DNA of 64,000 nt, taken from assembly GCF_030463565.1 (NCBI RefSeq), contig NC_134652.1, forward strand, positions 15,477,397-15,541,396. Reading direction: 5' to 3'. Below are positions 47,511-61,300 of the stretch, piece by piece. Below the pieces are notes generated by a model. It made no database searches. It worked only from the letters and a program-made list of their open reading frames with translations, and was not told the origin of the DNA. Made by a program: the position numbers and the translations under genes. The stretch's first letter is position 1; every line of letters starts with the position of its first letter. The stretch is from Pelecanus crispus (lineage: Eukaryota > Chordata > Aves > Pelecaniformes > Pelecanidae).

Positions 47511-50500
47511 CACCTCCGACTCAATTCGGGAGCAGGAATGCGAAGCCTCCCCCCTCCCGTTGTTTTTCTTAAGGTCTCGGGCACCTCCAGCCTCACTGCT
47601 GCTGGGCTCCTACCACTAATAATAACGAGGAGCTAAAAAAACCAGGCTTCCCACTTGCAGTCGCACCCACACACACATGGGGATGGACACACAGACAGCA
47701 CATCCACTGAAACAGGGTCTGAGGGGCAGCGTATGTGCAGAAATACACAGGCCTGCAAGCATCCAAGGGCATCGCTGCTGCTGTTTTTAAGACCAGCTGA
47801 ATAGGCAGGAGCATCCACATGGAGAAAGATTTGATGCATATATTAAAAATCTCCTTTTTTCATCGTAAAAGGGTCATTATTTGTGTTGCTGCGGCACCAG
47901 GAGGCTGCAACCTGCTCCTGGGTTAAATTTGGTGGGCACTGAGCTCTGGAGAGTGGGTGCAACACCGTGTCGAGAGAGCCAAGGGCACAGGCAGGAACCG
48001 TGTCCCAGGTCCTGTGCTGGCACCCAGGCCAGGGCATGGGGCTGCTGATGGCTTTTCTGAGGGCTCAGCCGGGGTTTTGGGTCCAGCGCGGGGCACAGCT
48101 GTGGGGCGGGAGGGCAGCAGCCCCACATGGCCTGGCAGGGAGGTGACAGGCAGCAACCTGCTCCAGCAGCGGCACAGGCAGGTGCATGTCAACACGACCT
48201 GCTCTCAAGCACCGCCGGCTGAAAACATGGTTTGCAACATCCCTCTGCGCAGGCCTGGTGTGGAGCACAGCAAGCACACCCAGCTCTGGATCCTGCCCCA
48301 GTATCCGCAGGCTGGAATTTCCCCACTGAAATCGCAGTCGACTGATGGGAAAGCCACCTGCTCCAGGGAAGGCGATGCCTTCCCGCATCGCTGCTTGCAG
48401 GAGGCTGATCGAGCGCGGGAGCCGGGGCAGGTCTTGCAACGTAGGCTGAATTTCTTGGTCTCCAAGATGGAGAGCCAAAAGACATAGCGAGCTTTTGCAC
48501 GGAGCCCTTCCCTACGCCTCCCTCCTTGCTGGCAGAGACTCGCCGTCTCCACCTCGAGCAGCCAGACCCACCCCGCACCAGCCCACCGGGAGGACGGCCG
48601 AGTCTGGCAGGGGCCCCGGGAACAGCCGGGTCCCCTGCCCGCCTCCCCCAGCCGCCAGCTGGGGCAGGGCGGGAGAAAAAGGTGGGACGGGATCCAAGAC
48701 TCACAGCTCATGGGGTACAGAGGCCAAATCCCCATCCCGCCCCGGCGTACGCATCAGGCGTCCAACATGGAGCCACCCTGAGGCAGCCCTGCTTGCCTCC
48801 CCTCCAACGCTGCCGGGATGCTCTCGCGGGGGCAAGCAGGGTCTCCCATCGCTGCCAGACGCCGGGCAGGCCACCCTGCCAGCCCCACCGGCATGAGGGA
48901 CTCCCAAGGGATGGACCGAGCAGCCCTGGACATGAATGTACCATCGAGACCTTACTGCCGCCCTGCAGCTGCTGTGGCAGAGCTGCCAACCTTTGTGTTT
49001 TGTAACAAACCTCAGGGTGCTCCACTCCTGGAATCATACAATTATGTGAAATCGCAAATATATACATAAATATATACATACAAAAATAACTTTTTTTATA
49101 TGTATAAGTTAATTTAATAACCCCTCACAGCTGGAAAAAGTGACCAAAATCTAACCTAAAGCCATCAGAGCCAATAGAGGACATGCAGTGTTTCCTTTAA
49201 ATCTCACATTTGAGCCACTCTCTTGATTTTAGGGCAATTTAAAAACTGTACTTGCCTGGGATTGCAGCGGGATGGGAGGGCTTTTCACCCACGGCAACTG
49301 AAACCTTAACGAGACACGTGGGTATGAACTACCCCTTCTGGCACCGAGGGGTGAAATTTCATTGTCTCCGCAGCAAGGGGTGAATTCCTTAGGTATTTTG
49401 AAAAGGAAAATAAATCCCTTCCCCTTCCATCCCCTCCCAAATCTGGTATTTCTGAAGTCATGAACTCCTCCTCCAGGATCAGAATTTCTCAGGGTAATTT
49501 CTCATGTTTCATGCATGACCTTGATGCCGGGAGACCCACAGCTCCCTCCATACAGGCACTCTTCCCGGGCTCCAAGCAACTCCAAGATCCCAGTTTGTCT
49601 TTTCTGAAACACGCCACCAGTTTCCGAAACAGACGCCAAAAATGCTCTGTACTCCAACACCAGCTGAGAGTGAACTCATCTAAGTAATTAATAAGTTAAT
49701 CTCTGGCCAGGGTAAGTGGCTGGTCCACCCCAACACCGCAGGCTACAGCAAGATGGGGTTAGTTGCTGGACACCAGTTTATTCTGCTGGAGTTGCATGTA
49801 ATCTCCCCGTTTCTCATGGAAAAAAATAAAGCTTGTGGAAAAAAAGGCTCAGCCATTAAGAGGAGGTTAGTGGGGCTCTCTGCAAACACGCCGTGGGCAG
49901 CAACCCTGCACAGGAGCAGGACCGCTGAAGGTGGAAGGAGAAATGAGGGGAGGTTATCCTTTGCTCACTGATCAGGAGCCCCACCACCAGCAGAGCAGGG
50001 TGCATCCCGGGGAGCAATCGTTGCAAGTTGGGTGGGTTTGGGGTACCAAGGTCATGCACTGGGAGAGAAATGCTGCTTGGAGGGCCATCTCTGTGGGAAG
50101 CAAAGCAAGCGCTGCAAGGTCTCATTCCAGGGAGGACGTGTACAGCTGGTCCCAATGGGATGGTGCCGAGGAAAGTCTTGTTGACCATCACTATCTGCCC
50201 AGCGCTTGCTGGGAGGAAACCACCACTGGGGAAACACCCTCGCCCCGCGTACACCCTACTGCACTGCCCAGTCTGTCCCCCTGAACCTGCACGTGGGGAG
50301 GTCTGCACCGGCCCAAACTCACAGCGGCTGCTCCAGCGTGGAACATGTCCACCCCTCCACGCAGGGGACGGGGGGACGTCTGCTGGGGGACAGGGTTGCC
50401 CCAACAGAGCAGAACTTCTGCAAGATTAAATGCCTGCAGCCGCAAGGCAGAAAGATGGTAATAAAGAGTTTAACAGCTTGGACGATACAGGGCATCTGGG

Positions 50501-52335
50501 CTCCTCATCCCAGAGTCATTGTAGGGCCGCAGCACTGCAAGTGTCAGCTGCGTTACACACACAGGTCCAGCTCAGCCGGCCGGGCAACCTGCCACTGCAA
50601 AGGGGGACACTGGGGTGTGGGAAGGAGCTCGCACCCACCCAAGATCTCCCAGGCAGGGAGAAATCTGCAGGCAAGATGTCTCCCTGGCTTGTCTCAGGCT
50701 GGCCTCACGACTGTCCTCTCCCGAAGGACAGGGCTAAGTCTGCGGTCACTGCTGAGCCCGTGACAATGGTGGATTATGCCCCTGCCCCGCCTGGAGCCCA
50801 GCACTCCCCTCGTTCCCCCTTTTAAGCCCCCAGCAGCCTGTGGCCCTGGGGCTGGCACCGGGGCAGCAAAATCCCGCGGCATGCCCCAAGGTTTCGCCTG
50901 CTCCGAGGATGGCCAGGGTCCCTGCGTGCCTCCTGGGGCGAGCCTGCAGCACCCCTTCCCCAGGGGCTCAAGCACTCACCAGCCCCTGCCTGACTCCCAG
51001 CGGGATCAGGAAGGAGCCTGGCAGCTTCACCAAAGCCAGAGAGGTACCTCACAACCTGCCAAGCAGCTCTGGTTTTATATGAGAGTGGGAGCAGTGAAAA
51101 GCCTTACCGTGCTCATGGGGGAAATAAAGCCCATGCAGCTTCTCTAATGTCTAATAACGGTTGTGCATCCTTCAGGGCCATTCCTCCAGCAAGAGCAACC
51201 ACGTCCCTGCACGCCAATCTGCGGGACGCTTGCAGGATGCTAATTCCCAATAAACTGGGCTGAAGCCAGCCACAGGTTTGGAGGGTACTAGAGGAGGGCA
51301 GGTGGACAAACCACAAGAGCACACATCCCTTGTTCCCGTAGGAAACCAGGGGGGAGCAGGGAGCCAGACTGCCCCATGGAGTGCCTTTAACCGCAGCTGG
51401 ACGGCTGGCCGAGGACAGGCGCGCTCGCTTCTCTGCTTCCCTCCTTCCTTCTCCTCTGCGCCCAGGCCTTCCCCTCGCCGCCAAATCCCAGCCACCAAGT
51501 GAATAAGGACATTGTTTGCAGTCACCGGAAAGCCAGAACGGAGGGAGCAGCTCGGAGCACAAGGGGGAGGAAGGGTGGGGAGGAGGAGGAAGGTAGAACC
51601 GGAGCGAGGAAGCCACGAAGGGCAGATGCCTGTCGCGGGAATGGCTCCAGACACCTGCAGCTCAGCCCAGGGACCGGGATCAACGGCTCCCATTGAGACC
51701 CGCATCCCGGCACATTGCTGGAGACAGGCCTGAAGTCACAGCAACTGAATTTTAATGCACCGAGAGCCCTGGCCCAAGGAGGCGAGCACAACCTTTCGCC
51801 TCCCCGCACCTCCCACTCACAGGCTTCCTGCTCCCCAGCCCCACTCTGCTGTCAGCTAGCCAGTTTTCTGAGAAAAACCCACACGACGAGCTATTCTCAT
51901 CCCTCGTGAAAGCATCCCCCCACCTGACAGCACACCGGCGCCTTGACATCGTGTGACTCTGGGGCACAGCACCCCTGTACCCCCAAAACCAGGATCTCAA
52001 ATCATGAGATCCCGCACCGCTGCAGCCCAAGGGGACCCATCCCCACAGCCCAAACACCCTGGAGCATCCTTCCCACCACCCGCTACAGTCTCCTGCTGAC
52101 CAGACCCAGGCAAAAGCAGCTCTTTCAAACTCGCCGCGGCCCCCATGGCACTCGCAGGAGGCTGATCCGCTTGCAGGGACAGGAAGGAAATGTTTTCTGG
52201 TTGGGGTTTCATCTTGCACACATTTACAGTAAGCACCAGGCAGGAGGGGAGGTCCTGGGCCGGAGCAGGAGGCCTCGCCTGCCCCGGCCAGCCCGGAGCG
52301 CACACACGCTGCTCTGGGGTTTGGCTTTTCTCACG

Positions 52336-52377
52336 GTGCTCCCTGCGCAGAGATCCAGTGCTCCCTGCGCAGAGATC
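52336..52377 (+). repeat. 22-bp tandem duplication
   Basis: GTGCTCCCTGCGCAGAGATC occurs at 52,336 and again at 52,358, with a 2-bp joint. Confidence 0.9.
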
Positions 52378-55300
52378 GGGCTGGTTTATCCCCAGCAGGG
52401 GAAGGAAGAGGGGAGGGGAACAGCCTCCAGGATATTAATAGCTGCCCTTGCTAGGAAGAGATGGGAGCAGCAGCCACGCAGCACACGGACATCAGAGACC
52501 CCCTTGCTAGCATCGAGGGACACCCCAAGCACCGAGAGACCTGACATTTCATGGAAAAAAGCTGGAGGCTGAATATCCAGTGTTGAGTTGGGGAACAGGA
52601 TGCGGGGCGCCTCTCGCAAGAGCGGCTCTCCACCCTGTTCTCACACCGGGGTGGGTGGAGATGCCTCCTGCCTGTCCCCATCTCCCTGTGAGATGCTGCC
52701 TGCTCTCCAAGCCTTCCTCACATGCCGAGAAGGAGAAACCATCAAGCTAAGCCCCATCTCCATCAACTACCCCAGATGCAAAGCCCCAGATCCCATCTTT
52801 GGTGCCAGCCCCAGCACAGGGCATCCCTACAGCGTGGCTGGCACAGAGCCGGAGGCTCCCCCTGAGCCACAGTTCATGGCTGCTCACGGTGTTCAGGTCA
52901 GCCCTCGGCCCTGTGGCACCCCGGCATGGCAGGCATGGCAGACCACCCTCCTCCACACGGCCTCGTACCAGCAGACCACAGACCGCCACGGGGCTGTGCT
53001 GGTGCCCACAGCCCGGACAGCTCTTCCCCTTGTTTATACCCGGCAGAAAGGAAGAACTCGTTAGTAAGGGGAAAATAGGAGGCATTGTGTTGCGTGGGGC
53101 CAGCAGCGGGGTTTCTGGAGGCCAGGAAATGGGGACCTATTCTCCATCGGAAAGCGACCTTCAGAAGGACCTTGAGGATGTTAATTTGCCTCCCCCGGTG
53201 TCCCCCCCCTGCTTCCCGCTGCCACAGGGGTTACTTGCGGCTGTGCCTCTCACACAAATGGGGGAAGGAGGTTGGGGGTCTACCCACCATTTTCGGACCC
53301 CAACTTCAAGCTGTGGCCCGGCTGCCACTGCCGTCAGTGTCCTCTGCGCAGGAACGAAGATCTGCTTCAAGGGGAAAAGGGGGATAAGGGAGATTAAGGA
53401 GCAGGGAGACAAGGCCGGCAGCCGCACATGCATCCCCTCTGTGCGAGCAGCCTTCCAAGTCCTGAAGGCAGAAGCTTTCCTGACACAGGGTGCCCAGTAT
53501 GGGCGACGTGCCCCCCAAAACAGAGACAGCCCAAACACCAAAGCCACTTTAGCAGCATGTTGGAGGGTAGGAGCAAGGCCGTGCTGATCATGGGCCAGCA
53601 TCGGATGAGCTGCCCCTGTGCAAAGTGCAGCAAGAGGCAGTGAAAGCAGGGAGAACCGCCTCCTCCAGACCTCAGGCTCAAGCTTCAACTCCCAGCGTGG
53701 GGAGGAGAGGAATAAAGGAGCTGGAAACACACCGCGAAGATGAATACGGGGACGGAGGAGCTGGTTTGCATGCCAAGCGTGCAGCCAGGTGAGTCCCAAG
53801 TGATGCCGCTGGCTCCACAGGACAAAGATGAGCCTCAGTGATGCCCATGCCCTTGACCAGTGCAGCTGCCTCCTGCCCTGGATCCGCCAGGAGAGACAGC
53901 ATCCAGCCGGGAAAAGCCTGCTCCTGCCCTGTGTCCTGGTGACGCAGGGACAGCAGATGCTTTTGGGTGGTGCAGGAGCAAGATGGAGAGACCAGGTCTA
54001 AGCTGCCGGGGCTCTGGCTGCAGGCACGACTGGGTCCTCGGGGCAGCAAGGAGCTCAAGAAATCTTTTTTTCTCTCTGCTGGGAAGGGAGGGAGAGGAGA
54101 TCCCGGCCCAGGCCTGGGCGCAGATGCTGGCCAGCAGCCCTCCCCGACCAGCTTTTGGGAGGGAGGAGAATCCAGGCTGCCTTTGCCTGGGAGCAAGGAG
54201 AGCCAGGAGGAGTCACAGGGCTCAGCTCCATGTTTATGAAGGACAAGGTCCGTGTCCTCTCCACCACCAGGGATGCAAATGGAGGAGCTTTTTCCCACAC
54301 CTCTTTTGGTTTTAGGGGGAAAATGTTCTGGTTTGGGACTGCTTATAAATCAGTGCCAAAATTCACCTGGCTGCTGAGCTGTCTCTGGCATGGGGTTCCG
54401 GCTGCAGGCCCCGGCACAAGCCCACCCTGCCCAGAACAACCCAGCACCAAATGCCCTTTGAGCAACCAGCTCCGGAGCACCGGCACCGGGGCATTGCCGG
54501 GGCACTCCGGGAAAGTGCAGGGGTTTGCAACATCCCAGAAAGTTTCAGACACCCAGACCCAAGTGCCTTGAGCAACCATTTCCGGCCACTTGGGACCTCA
54601 GACTGACATCAACACCTGGCGCGCATCTGGCCCCGATGACCAACATTGCCTTGCACTTCCTCCCTGCCATGCCAGAAAATAAAATCTGGGCCCTGCAGCT
54701 ACACCAACTAGGATTCACCAGATTTCACAGTTTTCTGGAGTCTAAAAGATCGTGTAAGAAGTCCTGCCCTTTCTGCCTTCGGTGTGCTCTGTGCTTGTGG
54801 TTTCTTAAACAATTCAATCAATTTACATGTACATTACAGGGGCCCTAACCTCCTTTTCTCCTTCTCCTGTCTCTGTTTTCATACATTTGCCCCTTCCTGA
54901 CCACGGATCCAGATGAAAAATTAAGCTAGTAAAAAAAAGCAGTCTCTTTTTGGCTGGATCATCTCTCCAAACTGGCTCTCACAAGCGCTCTGCCAGCTCC
55001 AATGGTAGCAGTCTGGGCAGAAATGGGAAGTCGTTCAGTGCTGAAACTCCATCGAATCACAAAATCCTGCTCCTCACACAAGCCCTCTTGCTCTGATATA
55101 TCATCTGTCAGTCGCTCCTTCCATAACCCCCACAAAAAAAAATAAACAGGCTTTGGCAGCACCCCCAATCCTGCCTCGATCTTCTGTTGTCCCAGCCTCG
55201 TCTAGCTCTGTTGAATCCCAGTATCTTCCCAACGTGCTGCAATCTCAGGGTCCTGGACAGTCGTCCCCAAACTGCAGCTGGCGGGATGCCTTGCCTTCAA

Positions 55301-58244
55301 AAGCAGCCATCCTGCAAAGACCCACTCCCATCGCTTGGCAGCAAACCTACCCCCATCTGCAGCCCCTGCAAAATTGAGAAACCCTCACTGCCTCTTCCAA
55401 ATAAACATCTTGGATTCAAGATCCAGCTGGCCTGTGTGATCTCAGAGCTTTCTCCCTGCAGGGGTGAAACACAGCCAGCCTCTTCCACCCTTCCTCCCGT
55501 TGCAGGCTGAGCTGTCTCTCCCCTGCCTGAAGACCTCTGCTCTGCACCCGCCACAGCTCAGCCCTGCCACGGGAAGACCTGAGCTCTGAACAACAGCCCC
55601 TTTGGCTTCCTACCCCTTCTGCTCTGGGGGAAGCCTGGCCTGAGGATCTGCATGCACGAGCAGGTTTTGGGGGGAACCCGGATACCACCGAGGAGCAGAG
55701 TAGCTGCAGCGATACCCACATGCACCCACGCGTCCCAGCCACGAGACTACTGATAAGTGCAAAGGCAACAGCATCAAGTGTCTCGTTTGGTGACCCAGAG
55801 ACGAGGGGTCCGGCTGTGTGGGTGGCACAAAGCCCCTCTCCAGGCTCAGGGCAGCAGTAGAAAGAAAACCCTGCCTTGATTTAAAGGCCATGATTTTATT
55901 TTTTTTCCTCCCAACTGATCTAGTTAAACTTCCAACCACTCAAGGCTATTTTAATTTGTACTGGTAAGTTAAATCAACACAAACAAGGGCAGAACAGGTT
56001 TATATGCACCTCTATTACTGGCTTGCACCAACTACAGTGCAGCTAGATTTCTCCAGGCAGCTTTTTTTTTTCTCTAATAAAGATAAGGGGGGACGTTTTT
56101 TGTGCACCTCCAACTGACAAATGGAGCCTGAAAGTGAGTTGGGAGTCAAAGCCTTGTGGAAAGTCAAGGTGACTTATGTGCCAATAGGCTGGATTCAAAG
56201 AGCTTTGCAAAAATGCAGATCAACTAACAAGATTTATAAAACCCGTTAGGGGCTTAGAGGCTGCTTAATTCTCAGAGGTGCCAAGGAAAGTGCCTGACTC
56301 ACAGAGGGATGGATGGGGCTTACAGAGGTGGCTATCTCAACCTTTCGGCTGAGAAGAAAAGGGGACTCAGCTTCTCTTGGAAACGAGGTTTTGACATGCC
56401 GAGATGTCTACTCCTAGCCTTGGCTCCTCTGTCACCTACTTTAAAGAAAAAGAAACCAAGTCCTGCTGCTGCAGACAACTGTTACAAACATCTACCCAAA
56501 GCCACAGCAGAATCTGCTGCTTCAGCTCGCCAGCATCAGACACCACCCAGAGGAGTATGAGACTCAATCGGATTCAGCACACAAGCTGGAAAAAAAAAAA
56601 AAGGGGTGGTGGGGGTTTAGAGGACTTTTCACTTCTACAGCTCCCCAGCGCCCAGCATTTTGCAGGCTGGAAGCAGCCTGTCAGCACCTGCGGGCAGCCA
56701 AGGCGACGTACAGCGAGCCCATCAGCCACTCCACACCCAAAAGGGGACAGACCATGACCTGCTGAATGCCAAGGACCCCTCAGCCGCCTCCCTGCTGGGT
56801 TTTCTCTCTCCCCCGTTTTTTCCACGAGGCGGCTGTTGAGAATCTGAAAGCCCGGATTATAATCTTTATGAATCCCATAGTTAGATCGCGCTGAACAGCA
56901 GCCCAGCAATACCAGATGTTCAAACAAAGCTGCCAACCAACAGCTGTCTGCAGCTTGCAGCGTGTTTTTACTTTAAAATGCAAAATGATACCAATCTATA
57001 TTAGAAGAGAGACGTTTGGAGCCTTGCGATAGCAGCTGAAGCCGTGGATATTGCTCTTTCACGCAGGGTGTGGCGGCAGAAGGAAATATCTCAGAAACTA
57101 CTGCTTAAGCCGCCCGCCCGGCCCCCCCAAATCCTGGCCCTTTTCCTAATGGGAAAGAGACTCACATTACTGCCTGAGTGCCGTGAATGTACCAGTGCGT
57201 GTCCAAACAAGCCAGCAAAAAGAAAAATGCAGCATGAACAAACACCATCTAACGAAGGATGCCAGAACGAATCTGGGCGCTGCACCTGGCTCTCAGCAGC
57301 ATGGGGAGCACGAAGTGACACATGGGGGGACGGAGGGAGCCAGCCCGGGGGTGGAGGGTGCAGCGGTGCCTCCTCTCCCGAGCTGGTGACCCAGCTGGGG
57401 GTCCAAAGCTCCCTTCTGGCAGCAGAGCATCGGCAGTGGAAGCAAGGGATGGAGAGGCATCTCCCAGTGCTCCCGCCTATCCGCCCAGCGTCCTGCCTCA
57501 GGTTGTCCCATGTCCCTCAAAAACGCACATGGATGCTCGTGTAGCACTGGCCCCACTGGGAAAACTCTGCCGGGGCCCCTTCCGAGAGTTGACATGCAGC
57601 AGGTTTTGAACTTCCATCACTTTGTACCTTCATTCATTAGGCTGGCTGGGACCAGGCACAATGCTCTACAGCCTGCAACCTTTTCTGCATGCCAGCAGCA
57701 GGGGAAGGCAAGAGCCAGAGCTCAGCCTCGCTCTTCATTCTTCCTCCCTCTGGAAACACAAGCCACCCGCACCCACCGCATTTTGGGGGTGGCAAGTCCC
57801 GAACACGCTGGGCACAGCACAGTACTTCTGGCTTACAGAAATCGCGGGAAGAGGGCTCTGACTTAGTCAAACGTGACGTCCCAAATTCCCCACCAGCCGC
57901 GATCACAGGAAATCTTTGGGACCGGTCCCAAGGCTGCCTCATTGTGCTCCGAGCAGCAACAGCATGAATGAATCACGCTCCTCAACGTGACACCCAGCTC
58001 CCAGCAACATACTCGGGACCAAAATATTTACACTGCAAACGAGTAAGAATAGGACCAGATCCTCTCCCCAGTCTGGTGACATAAAAAGGCCAACCTGGTC
58101 TTGCATCGAGCAAGTGGGTGGTGGGAGGTTAAGAAAGCAGGAGGCAGAGACCAGCCCTGTGTCTCGCAGCCTAGCTCTGCCCAGCAATGCTGAACCAGAG
58201 CCCTTCTCCACGGCAGCAAAACCCCTGCAGTGGCGAGCACCGAG

Positions 58245-58327
58245 ACTACGATCCCCATGGTACCACACTCCCGCCGGAGCTCGGCAGCCACACGACACAT
58301 GAGGGAGCATGCTGGGACCTGTAGTTT
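58245..58327. promoter_or_regulatory. Convergent pair of ZNF143/THAP11-like motifs
   Basis: ACTACGATCCCCATGG at 58,245-58,260 (plus) and the reverse-oriented motif at 58,307-58,327, which on the minus strand reads ACTACAGGTCCCAGCATGC. Both fit the ACTACAANTCCCAGNATGC pattern, the second better. They face each other across about 46 bp in CpG-containing sequence. Confidence 0.5.
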
Positions 58328-61300
58328 CCAGCCAGCCAGCTGCAAAATGCCATCCGCCAGTAAACACATCTCAAATTAAAGAGATGCGAGGCCCCCAAGC
58401 TCCTGGCAAGGTGCCAGCTGCAGCTTCTTGTTGGCAGGCACTTGGCCAATTCCCATGTGTTGCATTAGCCCCTTTCCAAGGAGTAGCCAAGAGGCCGCAC
58501 CCCGCAAATCCCCTCGCAGCCTAGCTGTGCCCTGCCCTTGCCAAAACAACGTGTGTGCATGGCCAGCAAGATGCTCCCAGAGCTCAGGTGCAGCTCTGGG
58601 CTGCAGGAGATGTCAGCCCTGCTCCTGCCTTGCTGTGAGCCCCTCCGCTTCTGCTCCATGGCACTGGGCCACAGACTCCGGAGGAAGACCCCGCAGCCGG
58701 CACTGCCCAAGCTTCAGCCATACAGAGCCCAACACTGCATCCCTAGAGGGATCAAATAAAGATGCCACTGAAGCAAGCAGAGTCGCAGGCAGCAAGAAGC
58801 AATGCACCGGCGCGGTGCTTTCAGGCAGAGCAGCGCAAGCAGGCAAAGCTCCGCTGAACCACCAGACTGGTGGGGCTGGGGGCATCCACCTCCCCGCAGC
58901 ATCCCAGCCAGGCATGCAACCTCCCCCCGAGTGCCACCACCCCATGCTCCGTCAAGGCCAGGACCGTACGTCACCCCTTGGGGAATGTGGCACCCCTCTC
59001 CTTGCCCGCTCACCCTCCCCACTGCAGAGGAAATTGCAGCGCCCGGCTGATGTCAGGAGGCATCACTTCACACAAAGGCCAGGCTTCCTGGCGGGGAAGG
59101 GGTGGGGGAGCAGGGAGGAAGGGGAAGAGGAGCCCGGGGCAAAGGCAAGCGGCATCTCCAGTTCCCTGTGTGTGCACAAGGGGCAGCGGCAGGAGATGGC
59201 ATGGCCCCTTCTCCTTTAATCGCCCTTGCACTTGGGAAATAGAGGCAACATCCTATTTCCCAGTGCCCTTCACAGGAGGCCCAGCGTGACCCTGCCCTGC
59301 AGAGCTGTAATAGAGCATGCACCCCTTTAAGGACGCACAGGAAAAAGGGACTCAAGTTTATTTTAATTTGCTCCTGCAATCAAATCATTTCCATCTTCTC
59401 CACCTTGGCTGGACTGTGGCTGCTGCCGACCAGGGTAAGCACGCTCCAGCTGAGTGCGGGGGCACAGCCCCCTGCCCAGCACCCAGCCAGGAGAAAAGCC
59501 ACCTCTGTGACAAGCTCAAATGCCAGCACCCCCAAAATAGGCACAACCATGCACCCCACCTGACTGTCTCCTGCCCATGGGTGGCTGAACTCTCATGGCA
59601 CCCATTAATTGATAACTACAGGTAAAAACAACATATTCAGGACAAAGTCAAGAGTCATCTGCAGCCCTCATTTCCCAAACTCCTCTCCCCAGTGCGCTCC
59701 CCAAAGCCGAGCATCTTTACAACACGCAGCACATCACGGTACCCACAGCATCGACGTGACCTCCTGCTTCAGCCTCTCCCCTGCCTCCTGCAGCCCCAGC
59801 CGCAAAAGCGGCTGGCAGCCAGCGCTGGGCTGCATTGCTTTCGTCTTCACCTCAGCCACTCTTCCAAGGGCAGGAGCACTCTGGACCAGCTGCAAAGGGA
59901 CCGGTGAAGAGGGGTTGGCCGTAGGGCACCTGCGGGATCTGGTCAATGTGGATTGAGGGGGGGAATCGCTGATGTTGCAGGCGGCAGCCCGGGAAGGTGA
60001 GTTTTGGACGTAGGCACCGCCAGGGAGTAACTGTAAAGGTGCAAACCCCGCTGCTCTCCTCCAACGTGCTGACTTCTGCTCCTAGGAGGAGGCCTGTCAT
60101 TGGTTTTTAATCTTGCCCGATTACAGGCCAGCCTTTGACATTATTGATCTCAGGCCCCTGAAGTATCATTTATCTTCCAGGTTTGACTTGGTGATCAGAG
60201 CTCGACAGCTCAGACCCCAGTCAGCTCCGTCCTCCCAGGGAGCCAGGGGAACCGCTCTGCTCAACTCCAGTCCTGCCAATTCGCGCGAGCCATGTTCAAG
60301 GCTCAGTTTCCATCCCCAAAGAGACGGCTTTCACCAGATGACCTTTCCCCACCTGGCATTTCATCTCCTGACTCAAAAACCCAGCTCCTCAGGTCTCCGG
60401 CAGACTAGCAGTGCCTTATCAAGCCCGGAGGTCCAAGGTGCCTCCAGCGCCTCCCGCTTCCCCCTTTCGGTTTCAGTATCCTCTTTTAAAGAGGATGCGG
60501 TGGAGGCACAAAGGTTATGGGATGTGCCGAGAGCCAACACGGATCGGGGGGGCAGCACCAGTGTGCAGCGCACAGCCAGAGAAGCCATTTCTAGCTGTGA
60601 CCACACTGCCATTTTCTAGAGCAGAAGGACCAACAACAGCGGCTCCTCATCCCCTGGTGAGCTTGCACCCACAAAGAAACCTTGCTGCTAGCTCAGTTCT
60701 GTGGTGGCTTCTCCTTACCTGCTGGCTAGCACAGCCGCGCCTCGGGGCCAGCTCGTGATTTCTGCTTGACCTTCAAAACGTTAACATCTGCTCCCTCCAC
60801 CGGGCAGAACAAGAGACGGGCTCCACGGATGCAAAGCAGCCAGCAGGGCTGGGATTCAGGATGCCTGGGATCACCACACCATGTACGGGACACACCTGGG
60901 ATTGCTGCCCCACAGGTTCCCACTCCTCTGGTTTCCTCCACCTTCCACCCAAGCTGACAGATGTTCCCAGCCTCCACCTTTTGGGAAGCACAAGGTTTTC
61001 CTCAAATGTCTGTGTCTACAGCACAGCGTGTGCATGAAGATTGTCTTTTTGTATGCCTCCTGCCTCTCTCTCTCCTGCAAAGCTGGGCCTTGCATTTTGG
61101 GAAGGAGAAACATTTCCCGAGGAAGGCTCCAGCAGGCAGTTTTAATGCGTAGAGGAAGGCTTAGCTTTTGCTCGTTGCCTCAGTACTGTTTATCAGATTG
61201 CTGCAAAAGCACTTTGATTAATGGAGATTAGCACCACGTGCATTCATAGATGACAGCATTAGCCAGGAGCCAGCCCTGGGGAGGACCAGCGGAGGAAGCA

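Noticed and set aside
48000-59300. Dozens of 100-260-codon frames in TRIM8 intron 1
   Set aside because: All are GC-rich, mutually overlapping on both strands and unlike known proteins. No RING or B-box cysteine spacing is present.
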